This document shows positions 14,688-22,353 of a stretch of DNA of 22,353 bases, one piece after another (the stretch's first letter is position 1; every line of letters starts with the position of its first letter). Made by a program: the position numbers and the translations under genes. The stretch spans positions 7,639-29,991 of the forward strand of contig DGVL01000124.1 of the NCBI GenBank assembly GCA_002394965.1, in the 5' to 3' direction. The stretch is from Lachnospira sp. UBA4285. GTDB taxonomy: Bacteria > Bacillota > Clostridia > Lachnospirales > Lachnospiraceae. The notes under the pieces are model-generated. The model saw nothing but the letters and a program-made list of their open reading frames with translations, was not told the DNA's origin and ran no database searches.

Positions 14688-15713
14688 CTACCGGGACATC
14701 TCCGAGTGGACAGTGCTCTTGTGGTCGGCGATGACGCTCTCGAGCTCCTGCCGGTCACTGGTCGGAAGATCGCCGGGCACGGTGTTCTTTACAGCACTGG
14801 CGGCGTCACCGAACTCGATCGCGCGCTGAATGTTCTCCGGATCCGAGAGCAGGGCGTAGAGAACACCGCCCACATATGCGTCGCCGGAGCCGATCCGGTC
14901 CACAACCTCGATGTTGTGGTACGGGTCCTCCGTGTAATAGCGGTCGCTTCTCGCGTCGTAGATGACCGATCCGAAGGTGTGGATCTTCGGGCTGTGCACG
15001 ATGCGCTGCGTGGAGGCGACGATGCGGATCGGATATTCCTGCGTGAAGCTCTTCATGATCGAGTGCAGATCGCCCGTCTTCCGGAAGGTGAGCTGCGCGG
15101 TGCTCTCCGAGCAGAAGAAGATGTCCACATACGGGAGGATTCCCTCGATGGTGCGGCGGGCCTCCTCGCCGGTCCAGAGATTGGCGCGGTAATTCACATC
15201 AAAGGAGATCAGAGCGCCGGCCTCCTTGAAGCGCTTGATCATCTCGATGGCGGTCTCCCGGGACTGCTGGCTGAGCGCCAGCGTGATGCCGCTGGTGTGG
15301 AACATGCGGGCTGACGCGTACAGAGAATCCGAGTACTCGCTGAGCGCGATCTTGTTAAAGGAGGAGTGCTTCCGATCGTAGACGATGCGGGGTTTCTTCG
15401 GATAGGATCCGCTTTCATAGTAGTACAGGCCGACGCGCGCGTCCGGGGACGAGTCCCAGACGAGGTAGTCATCGGAGACGCCGCAGAAGCGGACCCGGTT
15501 CTTCACATATGTTCCGATGTCGTTGGCGGGGAGCTTGGAGATGATGCCGGAGCGCAGACCGGCCAGTGCCACGCCGGTCAGGACATTGAGTTCCGCTCCG
15601 CCCACCTGCTTTTCAAAGGTTTCGCCCCGCGTCAGGCGGTCTTCGCCCGGCGGGGAAAGTCGGAGCATCAGCTCGCCCATTGCGACAAGATCGAATTCCT
15701 TGTGATTGTTCAT
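14688..15713 (-). CDS. kdgK: PfkB-family sugar kinase, probably 2-dehydro-3-deoxygluconokinase
   Basis: 341 aa, ribokinase fold. The N-terminus LVAMGELMLRLSPPGEDRL and VGGAELNVLTGVALAGL (38-54) are the PfkB substrate-side motif. FDVNYRANLW (171-180) and the C-terminal DRIGSGDAYVGGVLYAL contain the anion-hole glycines and catalytic base Asp278. The DVNYR(A/P)xLW element and DR(I/V)GxGD variant are typical of 2-keto-3-deoxygluconate kinases, which phosphorylate KDG at C6 for the aldolase of uronate/pectin catabolism. Other PfkB sugar kinases (fructokinase-like) remain possible. The gene stands alone, convergent with the Mur/MBOAT operon and divergent from uvrB. AGGAGG at 15724-15719 lies 5 nt before the ATG. 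No KDPG aldolase gene is adjacent. Confidence 0.85.
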   Translation of the reverse strand: MNNHKEFDLVAMGELMLRLSPPGEDRLTRGETFEKQVGGAELNVLTGVALAGLRSGIISKLPANDIGTYVKNRVRFCGVSDDYLVWDSSPDARVGLYYYESGSYPKKPRIVYDRKHSSFNKIALSEYSDSLYASARMFHTSGITLALSQQSRETAIEMIKRFKEAGALISFDVNYRANLWTGEEARRTIEGILPYVDIFFCSESTAQLTFRKTGDLHSIMKSFTQEYPIRIVASTQRIVHSPKIHTFGSVIYDARSDRYYTEDPYHNIEVVDRIGSGDAYVGGVLYALLSDPENIQRAIEFGDAASAVKNTVPGDLPTSDRQELESVIADHKSTVHSEMSR

Positions 15714-15769
15714 GATTTCCTCCTGGTATGCATAAAATCCGGCTTTCAGGACGAACGAAAGACCGGCGC

Positions 15770-15782
15770 GAAAGGCTCTTTC
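15770..15782. promoter_or_regulatory. Short inverted repeat at the predicted kinase transcription start
   Basis: GAAAG-GCT-CTTTC (arms 15770-15774 and 15778-15782) sits where the kinase transcript should begin; another GAAAG lies at 15757-15761 and CTTTC at 15743-15747. This could be an operator or a small 5' hairpin. The arms are only 5 bp, so chance is possible. Confidence 0.25.
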
Positions 15783-15785
15783 TTC

Positions 15786-15814
15786 ATTATAATGATTTCA
15801 TCCGGCCGGTTCAA
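15786..15814 (-). promoter_or_regulatory. Sigma-A type promoter of the sugar kinase gene
   Basis: On the - strand a -35 box TTGAAC (15814-15809) and a consensus -10 box TATAAT (15791-15786) are separated by 17 bp. The predicted transcript would start near 15779, leaving a leader of about 65 nt before the ATG at 15713. Confidence 0.75.
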
Positions 15815-15832
15815 TCCGCAAGGCGGCCGGTT
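15803..15832. repeat. 9-bp direct repeat CGGCCGGTT with 21-bp period in the divergent promoter region
   Basis: CGGCCGGTT occurs at 15803-15811 and again at 15824-15832, two helical turns apart. Each copy contains the palindrome CGGCCG. The first copy overlaps the kinase -35 box and the second abuts the candidate uvrB extended -10. The arrangement suits a regulator binding on one face of the DNA, but the protein is unknown. Confidence 0.5.
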
Positions 15833-15833
15833 G

Positions 15834-15842
15834 TGTTATGAT
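15834..15842 (+). promoter_or_regulatory. Candidate extended -10 promoter for uvrB
   Basis: TGTTATGAT has the TGn-TATGAT form of an extended -10 element on the + strand, about 44 nt before the uvrB ATG. There is no good -35 at 17 bp; the nearest TTCAAT (15810-15815) is 21 bp away. Extended -10 promoters can work without a strong -35. A second + strand TATAAT at 15788-15793 lies further upstream and overlaps the kinase -10. Confidence 0.45.
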
Positions 15843-15885
15843 AACGGAACACAGAGGATACAGCGAACAGATAAGGGCAGACAGC

Positions 15886-17880
15886 ATGGGAAAATTTGTA
15901 CTCCATTCCGACTATAAACCGACCGGCGATCAGCCGCAGGCAATTGAGGCGCTCAGCCGCGGCTTCCTGGAGGGCAATCAGTTTGAGACGCTTGAGGGCG
16001 TGACGGGGTCCGGCAAAACCTTCACCATGGCCAATGTGATCCAGAAAGTCCAGAAGCCGACGCTCATCATGTCCCACAACAAGACGCTGGCAGCCCAGCT
16101 GTACAGCGAGATGAAGGAATTCTTTCCGGACAACGCGGTGGAATTCTTCGTCTCCTACTACGATTACTACCAGCCTGAGGCGTATGTGCCGCAGAGCGAT
16201 ACGTACATCGCCAAGGATTCGGCGATAAATGACGAGATTGACAAGCTGCGGCACTCGGCTGTGGCAGCGCTCTCCGAGAGAAACGACGTGATCATCGTGG
16301 CCTCTGTCTCCTGCATCTACGGGCTGGGAGAGCCGATCGACTACCGGACGCAGGCGGTCAGCCTGCGTCCCGGCATGGAAGTGGACAGAGACGATCTGCT
16401 GCGCCGGCTGATTGACATTCAGTACACGCGAAACGAGCAGGACTTCAAGCGCTCGACGTTCCGGGTGCACGGGGATATTGTGGAAGTCTATCCGCCGGGG
16501 TCATCCGGCGACGCGTACCGGATTGAGTTCTTCGGGGATGAGATCGACCGCATCTGCCAGGTTGATGCGCTGACGGGCGAGGTAAAGGCGGAAGTCGACA
16601 ACGTGGTGCTCTTCCCGGCTTCCCTGTACGTCGTGGACAAGGTGAAGATGGAGCAGGCTGTCGGCCGGATTCGGAAGGAGCTGGCGGAACAGGTCGCATT
16701 TTTCAAGAAAAATGACCGGCTGATCGAGGCGCAACGGATCCAGGAGCGCACCAGCTACGATATCGAGATGATGCTGGAGACAGGATTCTGTTCCGGTATC
16801 GAGAATTATTCGGCTCCCCTTGAGGGACGGAAGCGGGGGACACCGCCCTACACGCTTCTGGATTACTTCCCGAAGGATTATCTGATCATCGTTGACGAGT
16901 CCCACATCACGCTGCCGCAGGTCCGGGGCATGTATCACGGCGACCAGCAGCGGAAGAAGACGCTCGTGGATTACGGCTTCCGCCTGCCGTCGGCGCTTGA
17001 CAACCGGCCGCTGTCCTTTGACGAGTTTGAGGGGAAGATCAACCAGATGCTGTTTGTGTCGGCTACGCCGGGGCCTTACGAGGCGGATCACGAGCTGCTT
17101 CGCGCCGAGCAGGTGCTGCGGCCTACGGGGCTTCTGGATCCGGAAGTTTTTGTCCGCCCGGTGAAGGGGCAGATCGACGACCTGGTGTCGGAAATCAACC
17201 GGGAGACACAGAAGCACAACAAGGTGCTGGTCACGACGCTGACCAAGAAGATGGCGGAAGACCTCACCAAGTATCTGAAGGAGCTGGGCATCCGGGTCAA
17301 CTATCTGCACGCGGACATCGACACGATGGAGCGGCAGAAGATCATCCGGGACATGCGGCTTGACGGCTTTGACGTGCTGGTCGGCATCAATCTTCTCAGA
17401 GAGGGACTTGATATACCGGAGATCAGCCTGGTGGCGATCCTGGATGCGGACAAGGAAGGCTTTCTGCGCACGGAGACATCGCTCATCCAGACCATCGGGC
17501 GCGCGGCCAGGAACGCCGACGGGCATGTCATCATGTACGCAGACAAGATGACCGGCGCCATGAAAGCTGCCATTGAAAAGACGGAGCGGCGCAGGAAGAT
17601 TCAGCAGGCGTACAACGCGGAACACGGCATCACGCCGACGACGATCCGCAAGGCCGTCCGCGACCTGATTTCCATCAGCCACGCGGCAGAGGCTGCGGGT
17701 GATCCCGGAAAGCTCGCGAAGGATATGGAGTCCATGAGCGACAAGGAGCTGAAGGCGCTCAAGACGAAGGTGGAGAAGAATATGCACCGGGCAGCGGCCG
17801 AGCTGAACTTCGAGGAAGCCGCCCGCCTGCGCGACCAGATGATCGAAATCAACAAGTACCTGTATGAGGAAAGGAAGTAA
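15886..17880 (+). CDS. uvrB: Excinuclease ABC subunit B (UvrB)
   Basis: 664 aa, the usual length for UvrB. The start MGKFVLHSDYKPTGDQPQAI is conserved in the family. Walker A GVTGSGKTFTMANV spans about 38-51. The damage-clamping beta-hairpin region reads YYDYYQPEAYVPQSDTYIAK. The DEAD-box equivalent is LIIVDESHITLPQVRGMYHG, the late helicase motifs include LREGLDIPEISLV and QTIGRAARN, and the C-terminal UVR motif is AAAELNFEEAARLRDQMIEI, which contacts UvrC. UvrB receives damaged DNA from UvrA and positions UvrC for incision. ATG at 15886 (AAGGG at 15874-15877 upstream) is preferred over the in-frame ATG at 15838, which would add 16 residues outside the family alignment. uvrA follows after 4 nt; uvrC is not in the window. 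I see no clear LexA (SOS) box upstream. Confidence 0.98.
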   Translation: MGKFVLHSDYKPTGDQPQAIEALSRGFLEGNQFETLEGVTGSGKTFTMANVIQKVQKPTLIMSHNKTLAAQLYSEMKEFFPDNAVEFFVSYYDYYQPEAYVPQSDTYIAKDSAINDEIDKLRHSAVAALSERNDVIIVASVSCIYGLGEPIDYRTQAVSLRPGMEVDRDDLLRRLIDIQYTRNEQDFKRSTFRVHGDIVEVYPPGSSGDAYRIEFFGDEIDRICQVDALTGEVKAEVDNVVLFPASLYVVDKVKMEQAVGRIRKELAEQVAFFKKNDRLIEAQRIQERTSYDIEMMLETGFCSGIENYSAPLEGRKRGTPPYTLLDYFPKDYLIIVDESHITLPQVRGMYHGDQQRKKTLVDYGFRLPSALDNRPLSFDEFEGKINQMLFVSATPGPYEADHELLRAEQVLRPTGLLDPEVFVRPVKGQIDDLVSEINRETQKHNKVLVTTLTKKMAEDLTKYLKELGIRVNYLHADIDTMERQKIIRDMRLDGFDVLVGINLLREGLDIPEISLVAILDADKEGFLRTETSLIQTIGRAARNADGHVIMYADKMTGAMKAAIEKTERRRKIQQAYNAEHGITPTTIRKAVRDLISISHAAEAAGDPGKLAKDMESMSDKELKALKTKVEKNMHRAAAELNFEEAARLRDQMIEINKYLYEERK

Positions 17881-17884
17881 CACC

Positions 17885-20769
<2,885 letters not shown>

Positions 20770-20773
<4 letters not shown>

Positions 20774-21441
20774 AGATTCAGGCAGTGCTTTTTGACATGG
20801 ACGGCCTGATGGTCGACACAGAGAGGCAGTCCGACGAAGGCTGGGTGTGGGCCTGCCGCGAGCAGAACACGCAGATGCCTGTCTGGCTCATGAATAACTT
20901 CAAAGGCGCGCCCCGGGAGCCCTGCATCCGCATGTTCGACGATTACTTCAGAGGCCGCATTGAGTACTGGCACACGCGCGAACTGAAAAACCGCTATGTG
21001 GCCATGCTCCAGAAAAAGGAAGGGATACCGGTCAAGCCCGGACTCTTCACGCTGCTCACTTTCCTGCAGCAGAAGAAGATCCCCGCCGTGGTCGCCACCT
21101 CGACGGAGCACGCCACCGCGGAACGAATTCTGCGGCAGGTCGGTGCCTGGGAGTATCTTTCCGGCGTTGTTTTCGGTGACCAGGTGGCAAATGGCAAACC
21201 TGCACCCGACATCTTCCTCCTGGCGGCCAAAAAGGGCGGAGCCAGCCCGACATCCTGCATTGTCCTGGAAGACAGTATAAACGGCATAAAGGCAGGGGCG
21301 GCCGCAGGCTGCGCCGTCATTCACGTGCCGGATACCATACAGATAAGCCCGGAAGTCCGGGCACTCACAAAGGCTGTGGTGCCGTCTCTTTCCGTGGTGC
21401 CGGATCTGATACAGCAGTGGGAGAATGGAAAGGAGTCCTGA
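20770..21441 (+). CDS. HAD-superfamily hydrolase, beta-phosphoglucomutase/phosphatase-like
   Basis: 223 aa. HAD motif I is LFDMDGLMVDTE with nucleophile Asp9 and acid/base Asp11; motif II is VVATST (Thr110-Thr112); motif III is Lys143 in NGKPAPDIF; motif IV is LEDSINGIKAG (Glu167, Asp168). A helical C1 cap lies between motifs I and II, as in beta-phosphoglucomutase, phosphoglycolate phosphatase and small sugar-phosphate phosphatases. The cap here is unusually aromatic and basic (DEGWVWACR, YWHTRELKNRYV) and does not identify the substrate. It starts at GTG, overlapping uvrA by 4 nt, and its stop overlaps the guaA start by 1 nt (TGATG). A house-cleaning or nucleotide-related phosphatase role would fit the neighbours but is unproven. 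Confidence 0.9.
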
Positions 21442-22353
21442 TGGAACAGAAGGAACTGATATTGGTCATGGATTTCGGCGGCCAGTACAATCAGCTGATT
21501 GCCCGCCGCGTGCGCGATCAGCATGTCTACGCGGAAGTGATTCCGTCGACAACGCCGCTGGAAGCCGTTCTGGCGCGCCACCCGAAGGGCATCATCTTCA
21601 CAGGCGGTCCGAACAGCGTTTATAAAGAGGATTCCCTGACATATGACCCGGCAATTCTTTCGGCCGGGATCCCGATCCTGGGAATCTGCTACGGATCCCA
21701 GCTGATGGCCCACCTCCTGGGTGGGCGTGTGGCGACGGCACCGGTCAGCGAGTATGGCCACACCGATCTGAAGCTCACGGAGCAGGCGGCCTCCTCGAAA
21801 CTCTTCCGGGGCGTGGCACCGGTCAGCACCGTATGGATGAGTCACACCGACAGGATTGAATCGGTGCCGGCGGACTTTTCGGTGACAGCCTCCACGGACA
21901 ACTGTCCCATTGCCGCTTTCGAGAGCGGGGAGAGAAAGCTGTACGCGGTGCAGTTCCACCCGGAAGTCATGCACACAGCGGAAGGACCGAAGATCTTCCA
22001 TAATTTCCTCTTTGATATCTGCGGGTGCGCGGGTGACTGGAGGATGGATACATTCGTCGAGGATACGGTAAAGGCGATCCGCGAGAAGGTAGGCAGCGGC
22101 CGCGCGCTCTGCGCTCTTTCCGGAGGCGTCGATTCGTCTGTGGCGGCGGTTCTTATGAGCAAGGCCATCGGGAAGCAGCTCACCTGTGTATTTGTCGACC
22201 ACGGGCTTTTGCGCAAAGACGAGGGAGATGAGGTGGCAGCGGTCTTCGGGCCGGACGGACCGTATGATCTGAATTTCGTGCGCGTGAATGCGGCGGATCT
22301 CTTTTACAGCAAGCTGGCCGGCGTGAGTGAGCCGGAGAAGAAGCGCAAGATCA
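21441..22353 (+). CDS. guaA: GMP synthase (glutamine-hydrolysing), 5' part; 3' end outside window
   Basis: 304 codons are visible of a protein normally a little over 500 residues. The class I glutamine amidotransferase domain has LVMDFGGQYNQLIARRVRD, GICYGSQ with catalytic Cys83, and VQFHPEVMHT with His174 and Glu176. The ATP-pyrophosphatase domain begins with WRMDTFVEDTVKAI and the P-loop LSGGVDSSVAAVL (Ser228-Ser234), followed by VFVDHGLLRKDEG. It converts XMP to GMP with glutamine and ATP. AAAGGAGT just upstream and the TGATG overlap with the HAD gene indicate coupled translation. No purine riboswitch can fit before it, because no intergenic space exists; any such control would lie elsewhere. 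The C-terminal dimerisation domain is beyond the window. Confidence 0.97.
   Translation, partial: MEQKELILVMDFGGQYNQLIARRVRDQHVYAEVIPSTTPLEAVLARHPKGIIFTGGPNSVYKEDSLTYDPAILSAGIPILGICYGSQLMAHLLGGRVATAPVSEYGHTDLKLTEQAASSKLFRGVAPVSTVWMSHTDRIESVPADFSVTASTDNCPIAAFESGERKLYAVQFHPEVMHTAEGPKIFHNFLFDICGCAGDWRMDTFVEDTVKAIREKVGSGRALCALSGGVDSSVAAVLMSKAIGKQLTCVFVDHGLLRKDEGDEVAAVFGPDGPYDLNFVRVNAADLFYSKLAGVSEPEKKRKI

Larger units (their letters stand above)
15714..15885. other. Divergent intergenic region between the sugar kinase and uvrB
   Basis: This 172-nt stretch is the longest non-coding gap in the window. It holds the kinase ribosome binding site and promoter, a candidate uvrB promoter, the CGGCCGGTT direct repeat and small GAAAG/CTTTC inverted repeats. 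I see no LexA-type GAAC-N4-GTTC box and no ORF that looks real. Confidence 0.8.

Noticed and set aside
15743..15885. LexA/SOS box upstream of uvrB
   Set aside because: CGAAC occurs at 15752-15756 and GGAAC near 15846-15850, but neither has a correctly spaced GTTC half-site.
21425..21445. Purine riboswitch before guaA
   Set aside because: The guaA start overlaps the HAD stop by 1 nt, so no leader RNA exists at this position.

Overview
The window is a GC-rich bacterial chromosome segment with dense, mostly + strand genes, strong AGGAGG-type ribosome binding sites and many 1-4 nt stop/start overlaps. The uvrB-uvrA order, the GuaA N-terminus (DFGGQYNQLIARR) and the surface-polysaccharide gene set suggest a GC-rich Clostridia member, probably Lachnospiraceae. 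That assignment is inferred from gene style, not from a marker gene. I found no tRNA, rRNA, CRISPR array, insertion sequence or phage gene.

Region 1 (1-8956) is a surface polysaccharide synthesis and export operon. In order it holds: the C-terminal end of an initiating sugar-phosphate transferase; an ExoA-like GT2 glycosyltransferase with C-terminal membrane helices; a membrane-bound PglF/CapD-type nucleotide-sugar 4,6-dehydratase; three GT4-type glycosyltransferases; and an ABC-2 exporter made of a permease (Wzm type) and an ATPase with a fused C-terminal carbohydrate-binding domain (Wzt type). Most junctions overlap by 4 nt, so translation is probably coupled.

Region 2 (9006-14620) continues on the same strand after 49 nt without an evident terminator. 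It is the unusual part: Mur ligase - SGNH/DltD-like protein - MBOAT acyltransferase - second Mur ligase. Both ligases keep the ATP-binding and central Mur motifs. Both have lost the DNPR and KGHED motifs with which meso-diaminopimelate-adding MurE enzymes hold the incoming amino acid. No DltA or DltC is present, so the MBOAT/SGNH pair looks like a polymer O-acylation (probably O-acetylation) module rather than teichoic-acid D-alanylation. My main hypothesis is that regions 1 and 2 together make an exported glycan decorated with acyl groups and with an amino acid or peptide attached by the Mur-like ligases. A hairpin terminator at 14629-14669 closes the operon.

Region 3 (14688-15885) is a convergent PfkB-family sugar kinase, probably 2-dehydro-3-deoxygluconokinase, on the - strand. 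It has a well-formed sigma-A promoter (TTGAAC, 17 bp, TATAAT), divergent from uvrB. The 172-nt divergent intergenic region has a 9-bp direct repeat with 21-bp period that touches both predicted promoters.

Region 4 (15886-22353) is a housekeeping run on the + strand: uvrB and uvrA (nucleotide excision repair), a HAD-family phosphatase/phosphomutase starting at GTG, and the first 304 codons of guaA (GMP synthase), cut by the window end. Junctions are 4 nt apart, or overlap by 4 and 1 nt, suggesting one operon.
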